This document shows, piece by piece, positions 16,725 to 25,099 of a DNA stretch of 39,209 nucleotides (positions within the stretch are counted from its first letter, which is position 1; every line of letters begins with the position of its first letter). The translations under genes and the position numbers were made by a program. The notes beneath the pieces are model-generated. The model ran no database searches. It saw only the letters and a program-made list of their open reading frames with translations, and had not been told where the DNA came from. This stretch comes from a virus, in IMG/VR virus record IMGVR_UViG_3300030329_003379, positions 1 through 39,209 of that record. One strand, written 5' to 3'.

Positions 16725-19700
16725 ATGGCTACCGTATCTTCCGCCCCCCGCGTCAACGAGATCACTCTTGCGAGTGACAGCGCCGGCCCGTTCGAGGTCG
16801 GCTTTCGGCTGTTCGAGGCGGACGCCCTCGAGATCTACGTCAACGAGGTGCGGCAGACCACCGGCTACACGATCACCGCCAGCTTCTCGGACGGCTACGA
16901 CGACGACGCCACGCTGAGCTTTACGACCGCGCTGTCCAGCGGCGACGTCATCCTGATCCTCGGCAACATGGCACCGGCCCGGGGCGAGGATTACCTGCCC
17001 GGCGACGGCCTCCTCTCGAACAAGCTGAACATCGAACTGGCCCGGATGTGGGCCGCGCTGTCGGAGACGCGCTCGCTGGCGATGCGCTCGGCCCGGATCC
17101 TGTCCAGCGAGGACTTCGGCTACCTGCCCGCCACGCCGAACAACCTGATCGGCATCGGCGAGGACGGCGCACCGGCGCTCTATCCCGCCGTGACCGAGGT
17201 GCTGGAAGAAGCGATCTTCCTGTCCTTCTCGACGCGCGCGGCGGCCGAGTCCGTTGATGCCAACACCGCGACCCGGAAATACATCCTGGTCGAAGGCCTG
17301 ATCTACGCCTACGAGGAAGGCGCGACCGACCTTGTGACCGGCGACGGGCGCACGTGGAAACTGGCGGATCGCCTGTTCTTCGCCACCTACGACGACCTGC
17401 TGGCCGACACCCGGAGCTGGTTCTGGGAAGGCTTGCCGCTCTACATCGGGACGCATGGCGTGGCCGTGGTTGCCGCGGATGACGCGACCGATCACGTCGG
17501 GACGACGGCGGGCGGCGTGAAGGTCTACACGATCGGGATCTCCGACACGGAATCGTCCGGGTTCTACCGCGGCGCCGGGTCGAAGGTGAACTTCCTCCGG
17601 TGGCGCGGCCGGGTCTTCGGGGCCGACAGCTACAGCTTCGCCGGGTATGCCTCCACGTCGGTCGACGCCCTGGGGGTGACGCGGAACTACCGCACGGGCT
17701 CCTTCCTGAACGCCTCGTCCGAGAACGCGCCGGCCGGGTATCCGACCGAGACGACCTCGGGCGCGACGACGCACCTCGACGAAGGGACGAACCTGTTCGC
17801 GGTGAACGGCGACGTGGTGGTCCTGGCCTCGAGCATCGACGCGACCACGGCCACGACGACGCTCCCCATCGTGGATGCGAGCGCTCTGCCGAACAGCGGC
17901 GTGATCCGCTGCGGGTCCGAGCTGATCTATTACACCGGCAAGAGCGGGAACACGCTGACCGGCGTGGTGCGCGGCTTCAACCCGGTCAACCAGACGCAGG
18001 GCACGGCGGTCGGGATCTACACGACGCTGGCGAGCGGCATCACCTCCGTCGCCACGACGATCCCGCTGGCCGACGCTTCGGTCTATCCGACCTCCGGCAC
18101 GATCACGATCGGGTCGGAGACGATCACCTACACCGGCAAGAGCGGGAACGATCTCACCGGCGCCACGCGCGGCGCGGGCGGCACGACGGCGGCCGCCCAT
18201 TCCTCCGGCGCTGAGGTCCGGGCGGACCCGGTTGCCGATGCGAACCTCGTGACGGCGCACGCGGGCGGGACGGCCTACACCACCGGCTCGCTCGCCAGCG
18301 CGATCGACAACAGCGTGACCACGATCCCGCTGGTGAACGCGAGCAGCTTCGCCTTCTCGGGCACCGTGCGGATCGGCTCCGAGCTGATCTCGTATACGGG
18401 GAAATCCGGCAACAACCTGACCGGTGCCACCCGAGGCGGCAGCGCGGTCAGCCACGGGGCGGGCGCGTCGGTCGTGCAGGGCGACCGGGCCTACCTCGTC
18501 TTTATCGGCACACGCCTCCGCGGCTACGAAGCGAACGCGCAGATGGTGTGGTCGACCGACCGCGGCGGGTTCGCGATCGTCGGCGCCGCGCAGACCACGA
18601 GCTCGCAGCCGGGCATCGGCGTCTCCGGCATCGTGCGGCTGGCGTTCTCCGGATCCACGAACGGCTGGGGCGGCTACTTCGAGGCGGTGCGCGGCGACAA
18701 GGTGGCGGGCGGCGGCCTGTGGGCGATCGAGGCGTCCGCGGTCAACTACCGGATCTCCCCGACGACGCAGAAGGTGAACCCCTACTCGGACGGGTATGCC
18801 GGGCACAACAAGGTGTTCATGGCGAACGCCGGGGCCGACGAGACCAACGTCTTCGACATCGACGTGTTCTACCACGCCCGCGGCCATTACTACCTTGACG
18901 AGAGCGATCCGGCCTACGACGGGAAGCCCAAGGGCGCCCGGGCTATGGCGCTGCTGGTCTCCCCGGACAAGGGCCTGCGGGAAACCTCCTCGGACGGCGG
19001 CACGTCGGCGGCCACGAAAAAGTCGTTCATGCTCGGGTCGATGCACGCGATCACGGGTTCGGATCCCACGGCGGACAGCAACAACCCCCGGATCGGTCAG
19101 GAGCTGTTCTACAACCACCTCACCGGCGCGTGGACCTCGAACCGGACGAACCCTCCCGGATCCACGCCGATGCTCTGGGATTACCGCGTCTCCGGCACGT
19201 CCCAGCTTGCCCTTGCAGCCCGCTCCGGCGGCGGCGTGTCGTGGAACACCGCAGGGGTCACGCTGTCTCTCGGGTCGCGGGCGGCGCTGGTCACCTACTG
19301 GGCCAGCCATAGCGGTAAGCACGCTGCAGGTGATCGCCTGAGCGATGGCGAACTCGGCTATTTCGTGATGCCAGCGGGTCATGTCGCGTATGGCTCCGAT
19401 CCCATCTCGGCGCTACCGGGATTGGCCCCGGTTCCAGAATGGATCGACGCCCGGCACTTCGGTGACATCGGAAATGGGGTGATGGCGGATGACACTGCCG
19501 CGATCCAGGCAGCAATCGACTATGTGAACCTGACCAGCGGCGGAGTGGTCAACATCCCCTCTGGCACGTTCATCATCGACGGGGCCAAGGGTGATGCAGA
19601 GACTTACAATGCCAACCTCGGCGGCGGTCTGCGCCTTCTTTCCGGAGTTACCCTACGCGGGCGCGGGCCGTCTCTGACGTCCCTCCAGAACGGCGCTGAT

Positions 19701-21173
19701 GAGTGGCGCTCGGTCATTGGTATCCGGGATCCGCGTGACTTCGGTATCGAAGATATGACCATTGACGGGCAGTGGCCGACCTACGATCCGCACCCGACCG
19801 ACCCCAAGCGGGGCGAGTGCATCATCACATGGAACGACGCTGATCCGCTGGTGAACGGCAGCCTCAAGAGGCTGGTGCTGAAAAACTCGGCGCACTACCT
19901 GCTCGGCCTGCAGAACGTCAGCCAAGAAGGTCTGCAGGTCGAAAGCATCGTTGGGGAGAACGCGGGCGGCGACGGAATCGACATCAAGTCCTTCACCCAG
20001 ATCCTGAGCACTGCCGTGACCGAGGATCGCATGACCTCGATCAAGCATATCTGGATCAAGTCGTTCATGCAGAACCCGGATCACGACGATCAGGCGGGCG
20101 TGGATATTCGCGGGACCGTCCACGCGGATCACATCTTCGTGGAACAGACGTGGGATCTGAAAACCGGCCAGACAGCGAAGACAGGTATCCGCATGAACGC
20201 GCCGGTGACCGCGAGTAGCCGCCTCGGTGCGGCGCGGTCGAAGCTGGGCTATCACGTGGTCACCTCCACCAAGCCCGCAGGGAACGGCAACACGACGGAC
20301 GAGTTCATCACGGGCGTCGAGGTCAACGACAGCTACGTGAATCTCTCGCCCGGCGTGGTTGAGGATCAGTTCTACGGTTACCGATTTACTGCCAACCAAG
20401 ACGGCGTTCCCGTTGGGGTGCAAGGCACAGGCCTCACTGCAATCCGCTGCAAAGGCACGTCGGGAGATGGTCGGGCCTTCGATTTCGGAGCAGATGCGGA
20501 CCACTGCAATATTCAAGGTTTCGCGGATGACTGCGACTATGGCTGGGATAGCGGCGGCACCTATAACCACCTGTCCGGGTCGGCGCGCAACTGCCTTGTC
20601 GGCTTGAGTTACGATAGTGACACCGCGTTCCCGCACAGCCTCGTGTTCGAGGGCTGCACGACCGATGTTCAAGACAGGTCAGGCGGCTATGCCGAGACGG
20701 GAAACATCGTGCCCCGGATACAGGCCATCATCGGCCCTCGGCAGGTTTATCAGGACATCGTTTCCACGGCGGACGATAGCGGCTGGACGGGCGATGACGC
20801 CATCCTGGGCGGGGTTCGGTTCTATAAATACGACCAGACTGGCGGCAACATGGGTCTCTTTGGCGAGATGACCATGCGGGCGACCGGCTCCACGGGCGGA
20901 AACTTCGCCATGTGGTTCGCGGTGCAGGACGCCGCCGGAACTATGGTCGATGTGCTGGAGCTGCAGTACGGCAGAATCCGTGCCAAGGTTCCGGTGGAAA
21001 GCCCCGTCTACACAGTAGCAACCCTGCCGTCTGGCGTCTCTGCCGGTGCTACGGCATATGCCTCCAACGGTCGAAAGTCGGGCGAGGGTGCAGGCGCGGG
21101 GACGGGGGTTCCTGTCTACTGGGGTGGCGCGGCGTGGCTCACGTATTACGACAACACGACGGTCCAAGCATAA
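16725..21173 (+). CDS. Tailspike with N-terminal tail adapter and pectate-lyase-like beta-helix
   Basis: 1482 residues. Residues 1-150 are the virion-binding domain of the T7 fibre type (FEVGFRLFEADALEIYVNEV, GEDYLPGDGLLSNKLNIELA). Three related repeats near residues 367-416, 435-482 and 523-570 share IGSELI-YTGKSGN-LTG. From residue 913 a pectate-lyase-3-like start (FGDIGNGVMADDTAAIQAAI, then GGVVNIPSGTFIIDG) begins a beta-helix typical of polysaccharide-cleaving spikes. The C-terminus YWGGAAWLTYYDNTTVQA is a common fibre tip. Bases 20341-20400 are 53% G+C against 70% for 18001-18060, so the distal receptor part looks swapped in. No Shine-Dalgarno is seen before ATG 16725. Confidence 0.85.
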   Translation: MATVSSAPRVNEITLASDSAGPFEVGFRLFEADALEIYVNEVRQTTGYTITASFSDGYDDDATLSFTTALSSGDVILILGNMAPARGEDYLPGDGLLSNKLNIELARMWAALSETRSLAMRSARILSSEDFGYLPATPNNLIGIGEDGAPALYPAVTEVLEEAIFLSFSTRAAAESVDANTATRKYILVEGLIYAYEEGATDLVTGDGRTWKLADRLFFATYDDLLADTRSWFWEGLPLYIGTHGVAVVAADDATDHVGTTAGGVKVYTIGISDTESSGFYRGAGSKVNFLRWRGRVFGADSYSFAGYASTSVDALGVTRNYRTGSFLNASSENAPAGYPTETTSGATTHLDEGTNLFAVNGDVVVLASSIDATTATTTLPIVDASALPNSGVIRCGSELIYYTGKSGNTLTGVVRGFNPVNQTQGTAVGIYTTLASGITSVATTIPLADASVYPTSGTITIGSETITYTGKSGNDLTGATRGAGGTTAAAHSSGAEVRADPVADANLVTAHAGGTAYTTGSLASAIDNSVTTIPLVNASSFAFSGTVRIGSELISYTGKSGNNLTGATRGGSAVSHGAGASVVQGDRAYLVFIGTRLRGYEANAQMVWSTDRGGFAIVGAAQTTSSQPGIGVSGIVRLAFSGSTNGWGGYFEAVRGDKVAGGGLWAIEASAVNYRISPTTQKVNPYSDGYAGHNKVFMANAGADETNVFDIDVFYHARGHYYLDESDPAYDGKPKGARAMALLVSPDKGLRETSSDGGTSAATKKSFMLGSMHAITGSDPTADSNNPRIGQELFYNHLTGAWTSNRTNPPGSTPMLWDYRVSGTSQLALAARSGGGVSWNTAGVTLSLGSRAALVTYWASHSGKHAAGDRLSDGELGYFVMPAGHVAYGSDPISALPGLAPVPEWIDARHFGDIGNGVMADDTAAIQAAIDYVNLTSGGVVNIPSGTFIIDGAKGDAETYNANLGGGLRLLSGVTLRGRGPSLTSLQNGADEWRSVIGIRDPRDFGIEDMTIDGQWPTYDPHPTDPKRGECIITWNDADPLVNGSLKRLVLKNSAHYLLGLQNVSQEGLQVESIVGENAGGDGIDIKSFTQILSTAVTEDRMTSIKHIWIKSFMQNPDHDDQAGVDIRGTVHADHIFVEQTWDLKTGQTAKTGIRMNAPVTASSRLGAARSKLGYHVVTSTKPAGNGNTTDEFITGVEVNDSYVNLSPGVVEDQFYGYRFTANQDGVPVGVQGTGLTAIRCKGTSGDGRAFDFGADADHCNIQGFADDCDYGWDSGGTYNHLSGSARNCLVGLSYDSDTAFPHSLVFEGCTTDVQDRSGGYAETGNIVPRIQAIIGPRQVYQDIVSTADDSGWTGDDAILGGVRFYKYDQTGGNMGLFGEMTMRATGSTGGNFAMWFAVQDAAGTMVDVLELQYGRIRAKVPVESPVYTVATLPSGVSAGATAYASNGRKSGEGAGAGTGVPVYWGGAAWLTYYDNTTVQA
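17823..18440 (+). repeat. Three diverged repeats within the tailspike gene
   Basis: Units at about 17823-17973, 18027-18173 and 18291-18436 each encode about 50 residues with the pattern TTIPLxxAS...SGxxxIGSExIxYTGKSGNxLTGxxRG. They are separated by spacers of variable length. DNA identity is highest over the part encoding YTGKSGN. Such units probably form stacked beta-modules between the tail adapter and the receptor-binding helix. They could recombine to change shaft length. Confidence 0.8.
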
Positions 21174-21191
21174 GAGTTGGGCGCGACCGTA

Positions 21192-21218
21192 GCGGCGTAA
21201 CCAGCGCCGCCGCCCTTT
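21192..21218 (+). terminator. Candidate terminator after the tailspike gene
   Basis: GCGGCG (21192-21197) pairs with CGCCGC (21205-21210) around a 7-nt loop, followed by CGCCCTTTC. The stem is only 6 bp and the T run is short, but it lies 18 nt after the tailspike stop and just before promoter-like copy C. Confidence 0.4.
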
Positions 21219-21245
21219 CGGCCAGGATCGGGCGACGGCTACCAC

Positions 21246-21287
21246 GGTGCATACGAGCACCCCCCTCCCCCACCTATCTTGCGGACC
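21246..21287 (+). promoter_or_regulatory. Late promoter-like element, copy C (lysis unit)
   Basis: GGTGCATACGAGCACCCC at 21246-21263 matches copy A in 15 of 18 positions, and TATCTTGCGG at 21275-21284 stands at the same distance as CATCTTCGCGG in copy A. TATCTT is a fair -10 box; TACGAG lies 17 bp upstream in the -35 position. Unlike copies A and B, about 25 nt of leader and an AGGGA ribosome site separate it from the first gene (ATG 21312). Confidence 0.55.
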
Positions 21288-21311
21288 ATCTGCGGTTTTC
21301 AGGGATGAGAG

Positions 21312-21527
21312 ATGGGAGTGGACTGGTCAGAACTCCTCGGAGCCTTCGGGGGCGGTCCATCGGCGGCCATGATCGTCGTCCTCCTCGGCGCGGTGGTCGC
21401 CCTGTGGCGCCGGAACACCCAGCAGAGCGATGCCCGTCTGGCTGACCAGAAGGAGCACACTGCGCAGATCATCGAGACAACCCGACTGATCGACACCGCC
21501 GTCCGCGTGATGGAGGCCCGCAAATGA
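21312..21527 (+). CDS. Small single-span membrane protein, lysis region
   Basis: 71 residues. One hydrophobic span at about residues 17-33 (PSAAMIVVLLGAVVALWRR) is followed by a charged helix to the end. AGGGA sits 8-9 nt before the ATG. It is the first gene of the lysis unit. A role as holin, antiholin or accessory is possible from position; there is no family match I can name. Confidence 0.6.
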   Translation: MGVDWSELLGAFGGGPSAAMIVVLLGAVVALWRRNTQQSDARLADQKEHTAQIIETTRLIDTAVRVMEARK

Positions 21528-21682
21528 ACTGGTTCTCCCGCACGAAGAAGGAGGAGCGCGCCAAGGAGCGCGAGGAGATCGACCGGGTGCATCAGGCCGC
21601 CGAGCGCACGCTGATAGAGCGTAGGAGCCGCCTCGAGGAACTGATCGAGCAAATGAAGGAAGAAAGGCAGGCCAAGACGTGA
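21524..21682 (+). CDS. Small highly charged helical protein, lysis region
   Basis: 52 residues from ATG 21524 (overlapping the previous stop, ATGA) to TGA 21680-21682. The protein is almost all Glu, Arg and Lys in one helix: MNWFSRTKKEERAKEREEID, then RRSRLEELIEQMKEERQ. No membrane span. Tight overlaps on both sides suggest a real coupled gene. Function unknown. Confidence 0.5.
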   Translation: MNWFSRTKKEERAKEREEIDRVHQAAERTLIERRSRLEELIEQMKEERQAKT

Positions 21683-22110
21683 TCGACTGGAACCTCATCA
21701 CCTCCGTGCCTGCCGTGCTGGCCCTGGCGCTCGTGGCCCGAGGGTTCATCCCCTTCTCCTCGCGCGCCGGATCGGAGGAGCTGCGGCTGTTCTCCCTCGG
21801 GATGCTCTGGATGATCGCGACCTTCATGCTGCGCACGGCCTATTGGGGCGTCGTCCGGAGCACGGTGCTCGCGATCGACCCGGATCTCTGGCGCGGCTGG
21901 AGCGAGATCGTCGACGGCCCCGACCACGTGAACGCCCTTTTCAACATCGGGTTCATGGTCGGCGGCTTCTACATCCTGCGCGGCTTCTACGTGATGATCC
22001 CGGCGGAGGAGCGGCACAACTGGTCGGTCATCTCCGCCCCGTTCTACCCCGGCGGCTGGTGCGTGCGGCGCCTGACCCGCCTGCTCAGCCAGAAATGGAG
22101 ACAGCGATGA
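21679..22110 (+). CDS. Membrane protein, holin candidate
   Basis: 143 residues starting at GTG 21679, which overlaps the previous stop (GTGA). Three hydrophobic segments are visible: SVPAVLALALVARGFIPF (about 9-26), FSLGMLWMIATFMLRTAYW (about 38-56) and LFNIGFMVGGFYILRGFYVM (about 87-106). The gene lies directly before the amidase, with an ATGA overlap. Three spans and this position fit a class I holin or a regulator of one; sequence alone does not decide. Confidence 0.55.
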   Translation: MIDWNLITSVPAVLALALVARGFIPFSSRAGSEELRLFSLGMLWMIATFMLRTAYWGVVRSTVLAIDPDLWRGWSEIVDGPDHVNALFNIGFMVGGFYILRGFYVMIPAEERHNWSVISAPFYPGGWCVRRLTRLLSQKWRQR

Positions 22111-22565
22111 TCTACCAAGGCAAGGCGCAGTATCGCATCCGCGAAGTGATCCTCCACACCTCGGCCACGCCGGGCGACTGGTCGAAGGGGAAGACCGTCG
22201 AGCAGATGCGCGACGAGATCCGCGGCTGGCACAAGGCGCAAGGGTGGCGGGACATCGGCTACCACCGCGTCGTGGCGCCGGACGGGTCGATCGCCATCGG
22301 CCGCTCCATCCACGAGATCGGCGCCCATGTGCGGGAGCGGAACCGCGGCACCATCGGGATCTGCATGGTCCCGGTGCGGACCCACGCCGGGGTGAAGACC
22401 TTCGAGACCTACTTTACGCCGGAACAACGCAAGGCGGTGCGGAACTACCTCGCCGAGCTGCAGGACTATGCCGGCGGCGACATCGCCTGGGTGACCGGTC
22501 ACAACGATTACACGAACCAGAAGGAATGCCCCGGCTTCAAGGTGCGGACGGAGGACTGGCTGTGA
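22107..22565 (+). CDS. Endolysin: N-acetylmuramoyl-L-alanine amidase, T7-lysozyme-like
   Basis: 152 residues, the size of T7 lysozyme (151). Zinc ligands and catalytic residues are in place: His17 in ILHTSATP, Tyr52 in DIGYHRVV, His132 in TGHNDY, Lys139 and Cys141 in KECPGF. It cleaves the amide bond between muramic acid and L-alanine in peptidoglycan. No signal peptide is seen, so it needs a holin. It overlaps the preceding membrane protein by 4 nt and the following small gene by 4 nt. Confidence 0.92.
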   Translation: MIYQGKAQYRIREVILHTSATPGDWSKGKTVEQMRDEIRGWHKAQGWRDIGYHRVVAPDGSIAIGRSIHEIGAHVRERNRGTIGICMVPVRTHAGVKTFETYFTPEQRKAVRNYLAELQDYAGGDIAWVTGHNDYTNQKECPGFKVRTEDWL

Positions 22566-22657
22566 TCGGCATGCTCGGCGACATCATCGTCATCGTGGCC
22601 TTCGTGATCGTCGCCGCCGCGCTCTGGAAGATCTGCTGCTCCTGGGAGGGCCTGTGA
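22562..22657 (+). CDS. Very small membrane protein in the lysis cassette
   Basis: 31 codons from GTG 22562 (GTGA overlap with the amidase stop) to TGA 22655-22657. It is nearly all one hydrophobic span (MLGDIIVIVAFVIVAAALWK) followed by ICCSWEGL. The next gene begins 2 nt later. The tight packing supports translation, but the length makes it uncertain. It might modulate lysis timing. Confidence 0.4.
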   Translation: MIGMLGDIIVIVAFVIVAAALWKICCSWEGL

Positions 22658-22658
22658 C

Positions 22659-22922
22659 ATGATCGCCTACCTCCTCGCCGGGGCCGGTGGGCTCGCGATC
22701 ATCGCCGGTGGCTGGGCCTATGTCGAGCGGCAGCAGAACGAGGTGCTGCGCCACGAGATCGCGGCCGTCGAACTTCAACTCGGCGCGTGCGAGGCGCGGG
22801 CCGACAACATGACAGAGGACAAGAGGTCTGACGATGAAGTGGATCGCATCCCTGACGACGGCCTGCGCGATGCTCCTGACCGCTGGATGCGCCAAGCCCC
22901 CGGAGCCGGTGGCGTCTACTGA
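22659..22922 (+). CDS. Inner-membrane spanin (Rz-like)
   Basis: 87 residues. An N-terminal signal anchor (MIAYLLAGAGGLAIIAGGWA) is followed by a short periplasmic helix (ERQQNEVLRHEIAAVELQLG). A lipoprotein gene begins inside it in the +1 frame, as in Rz/Rz1 pairs. It is shorter than lambda Rz (153), which fits the minimal spanins of small podoviruses. The C-terminal part after residue 58 overlaps the lipoprotein gene and is probably constrained by it. It should pair with the lipoprotein to fuse inner and outer membranes. Confidence 0.65.
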   Translation: MIAYLLAGAGGLAIIAGGWAYVERQQNEVLRHEIAAVELQLGACEARADNMTEDKRSDDEVDRIPDDGLRDAPDRWMRQAPGAGGVY

Positions 22923-23064
22923 GGCGCTGTTCTGCGACGTGGAGGAGCCGCGGCGATTCTCTCAAGAGGAGCTGGACTGGCGGGCCGCCAACGCGCCGTG
23001 GAACCTGCGGCGGGACTACAAGACGAACCTGACATGGGAGCGTGAGTGCGATGCCGGAGATTGA
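22834..23064 (+). CDS. Outer-membrane spanin lipoprotein (Rz1-like)
   Basis: 76 residues. Signal peptide MKWIASLTTACAMLLTAGC has a clear lipobox (LTAGC, Cys19), then Pro-rich KPPEPV. It starts within the Rz-like gene in another frame and ends 142 nt past it. AAGAGG precedes the ATG. The mature part, with several Trp and acidic residues (FSQEELDWRAANAPWNL), is somewhat longer than lambda Rz1. Confidence 0.75.
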   Translation: MKWIASLTTACAMLLTAGCAKPPEPVASTEALFCDVEEPRRFSQEELDWRAANAPWNLRRDYKTNLTWERECDAGD

Positions 23065-23587
23065 CGAAAGCGCCCGCACGTTTGTCGCGGGCCAGATGGG
23101 CTCGAACGACTGGCTCGTGATCTTCGCGATCTCGGAAGATGCCGGCGGCAAGGCCCGGGTGTCGGAGTTTCTGGCCGCGCACAGCATCGTCGTCGAGGAG
23201 AGCAGCCCGACCTTCAACGATGTGACCGCGGACAACGTGGCGGCCACCACAGGCACGGTCGGGGATCTGGAGGTCTCCACGTCCATCAAGGTCAGCGAGG
23301 ACGGCTCCCTGATCGAGAGCGTCCTTCTGCGGGAGGTCTCCGTCGCTCCATCCGACATCACCGCCGGATCCAGCGAGACGGTCAATGTCACGGTCACCGG
23401 GGCCGCAACGACGATGTATCTGAGCGGGGCGGCGCTGACCGGCGCGCTTCCTGACGGCCTCACCATGCAGGCGTGGATCTCCGCGGCCGATCAGGTGAGC
23501 TTCAAGTTCCACAACAACTCCAGCGGAACGATCACCGGGGCGATCTACACCGCCCGCCTGACGCTCATGTCCGCCGGCACGCCGTAA
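23051..23587 (+). CDS. Fibre-like structural protein
   Basis: 178 residues from ATG 23051; GTG 23042 is an alternative start but its ribosome site would be too close. Residues 1-50 are a small helical head (DWLVIFAISEDAGGKARVSE). The rest is beta-rich, with TADNVAATTGTVGDLEVSTS resembling a fibre shaft and an end domain (SAADQVSFKFHNNSSGTITG) of the form found at the tips of phage fibre and coat-associated proteins. It overlaps the Rz1-like stop by 14 nt. It may be a short side fibre; no function is proved. Confidence 0.55.
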   Translation: MPEIDESARTFVAGQMGSNDWLVIFAISEDAGGKARVSEFLAAHSIVVEESSPTFNDVTADNVAATTGTVGDLEVSTSIKVSEDGSLIESVLLREVSVAPSDITAGSSETVNVTVTGAATTMYLSGAALTGALPDGLTMQAWISAADQVSFKFHNNSSGTITGAIYTARLTLMSAGTP

Positions 23588-23597
23588 GGAGGCATCC

Positions 23598-23846
23598 ATG
23601 GACAAATTCACCACCACCACGACATTTCCGAATGGCGGTCCATTTCCGGCCACCGCGCACGACCGGACGGTCATCGTCGACGCCAACGGCGGCTCCATGG
23701 CGATCGAGGCCAACATGGGAGACGGCACGTGGATCGCCCTGCCGGATAGCCCCTACTCCGCCGACACCGTGTTCCGGCTCGAGGTGTCGGGCACACAGTT
23801 CCGGTTCACGCCTTCCGGCGGGGCAACGGTCGCGGTCAGCAACTGA
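23598..23846 (+). CDS. Small beta-rich virion-associated protein (unknown)
   Basis: 82 residues behind AAGGAGG. The sequence (NGGPFPATAHDRTVIVDANG, WIALPDSPYSADTVFRLEVS, TQFRFTPSGGATVAV) looks like one beta-sandwich of the decoration or fibre-tip type. The TGA overlaps the next ATG. It lies between two probable fibre proteins. No family is recognised. Confidence 0.55.
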   Translation: MDKFTTTTTFPNGGPFPATAHDRTVIVDANGGSMAIEANMGDGTWIALPDSPYSADTVFRLEVSGTQFRFTPSGGATVAVSN

Positions 23847-25069
23847 TGGTGACGCGCTCGATCGCCCGGCCGATCTACAGAGCCCTAGGCTCGCTGCCGG
23901 ATGCGCTCTCCGCTGAGTTGGTGTCCCGAGCCGAAGCGATTATCGCGGCGGCTGATGCCTACTCCTACCCCGGCGATCTGGCATCCGCGCCCACGGTCAG
24001 TGTCGGCACCACCGGGGCAAACAGCACGTTGAACAGCGCCAGCGTGAACAGCCCGACCTACAGCATCGACAACGCCGCGCATGTCTGGCGCATGGGGCCG
24101 CTCGCGGCATACTCGGGCAACGAAGCGTTCGGCTGGACCGGCGCGTGGGTCACCAAGAGCGGCACCCGGTCGCCCGGTGGTGCAGGCATCGCCTACAGCT
24201 TTCAGGCCACGAACCTCACCGCTTTCGACATCATGATGACCGGCAATGCCGCCCGGGTCTTCCGCGTCCGGGTGAACGGCTCCTGGGCGCACGCTGACCA
24301 GACGGTGAACTTCTCGGGCCGGGCCTATGTGAAGGTGACCTTCGCCTCGCCCGTCTCCGGGACAATCGACATCTGCCTTGATGCCCTGACCCCGATCAAG
24401 GGCGTCAACATCGACGGCGGTGCGACGTGGGGCGGCCCAGCCAACCCGGTCTTGATGGCCTCGATCTTCGGGGACAGCTACACGCAGGGGAACAGCGGAT
24501 GGACGATCCGGGGCACACCTGCGCAGCGGTTCGGGGAGAAGATGGGGATCCAGAACATCGTCCCGCACGGAGCCTCCGGGCAGGGCTATGCCACGCTGGT
24601 TGACGGCGAATACATCCACACGCGGATCGCGAAGGACGCTGGCTATATTCAGGATCAGCTCGGGCGAGACGATCCGCATTTCGTCGTGGCCTATGGCTCG
24701 GTGAACGACCGGGGCGGCGACACGGCTACAATCGCGGCCAACATCGCAACGGGCATCCAGTCGCTCCAATCTGCCTATCCCGACTCGTGGGTCATCTTCT
24801 TCGCCAGCTTCAACACGACGGCGGGAACGCCGTTCTCCTCGGCCGACATTGCCGCGTTCAAGGCGGAGGCGGACGGGGTGGCGGACGCCCGAACGCTGGT
24901 GATCGACACAACCGATTGGGAGGAGGTGTCGCAGACCGGGACGCTTCCGGGCGGCTACGGGAGTCACGACAGCCCTGATGGGGTCCACCCCGGCCCGAAC
25001 GAAACTGAATATCTTACGGACCTGATGGTTAGCTCTGCGGTCGCGGCGCTGGAGGCTGCAATCGGCTGA
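23846..25069 (+). CDS. SGNH/GDSL-type esterase, tail-associated
   Basis: 407 residues. The SGNH hydrolase blocks are present in order: GDSYTQG (Ser211), the Gly in HGASGQGY, AYGSVND (Asn287) and SPDGVHPG (Asp378, His381). A beta-rich N-terminal part (residues 1-195; VKVTFASPVSGTIDICLDAL) precedes the catalytic domain and may bind carbohydrate or attach to the virion. Related phage enzymes remove acetyl groups from capsule or O-antigen sugars. No signal peptide is seen, and the gene follows fibre genes, so a receptor-modifying tail protein is likely. It is the last gene of the late strand. Confidence 0.75.
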   Translation: MVTRSIARPIYRALGSLPDALSAELVSRAEAIIAAADAYSYPGDLASAPTVSVGTTGANSTLNSASVNSPTYSIDNAAHVWRMGPLAAYSGNEAFGWTGAWVTKSGTRSPGGAGIAYSFQATNLTAFDIMMTGNAARVFRVRVNGSWAHADQTVNFSGRAYVKVTFASPVSGTIDICLDALTPIKGVNIDGGATWGGPANPVLMASIFGDSYTQGNSGWTIRGTPAQRFGEKMGIQNIVPHGASGQGYATLVDGEYIHTRIAKDAGYIQDQLGRDDPHFVVAYGSVNDRGGDTATIAANIATGIQSLQSAYPDSWVIFFASFNTTAGTPFSSADIAAFKAEADGVADARTLVIDTTDWEEVSQTGTLPGGYGSHDSPDGVHPGPNETEYLTDLMVSSAVAALEAAIG

Positions 25070-25099
25070 CCGTTCGCGGTCGTGCTGCGCTCCCATGGT

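Noticed and set aside
16680-19382. 900-codon open frame on the minus strand opposite the tailspike
   Set aside because: It is a shadow of the GC-rich plus-strand gene: Arg/Gly/His/Val-rich, no recognisable domain, and the tailspike frame has clear family motifs.
21583-21592. A fourth GGTGCAT as another copy of the late promoter-like element
   Set aside because: It lies inside a coding gene and lacks the YATCTT-GCGG part at the proper distance.
16725-25069. A diversity-generating retroelement, as found in BPP-1
   Set aside because: No reverse transcriptase gene and no template/variable repeat pair could be seen in the window, despite the BPP-1-like structural genes.
25068-25081. GACCG-TTCG-CGGTC hairpin after the esterase stop as a terminator
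   Set aside because: The stem is only 5 bp and no T run follows on either strand, so it was not listed as a feature.
23885-25096. 403-codon minus-strand frame opposite the esterase
   Set aside because: The SGNH motifs are on the plus strand; the minus product is Arg/His/Gly/Val-rich without motifs.
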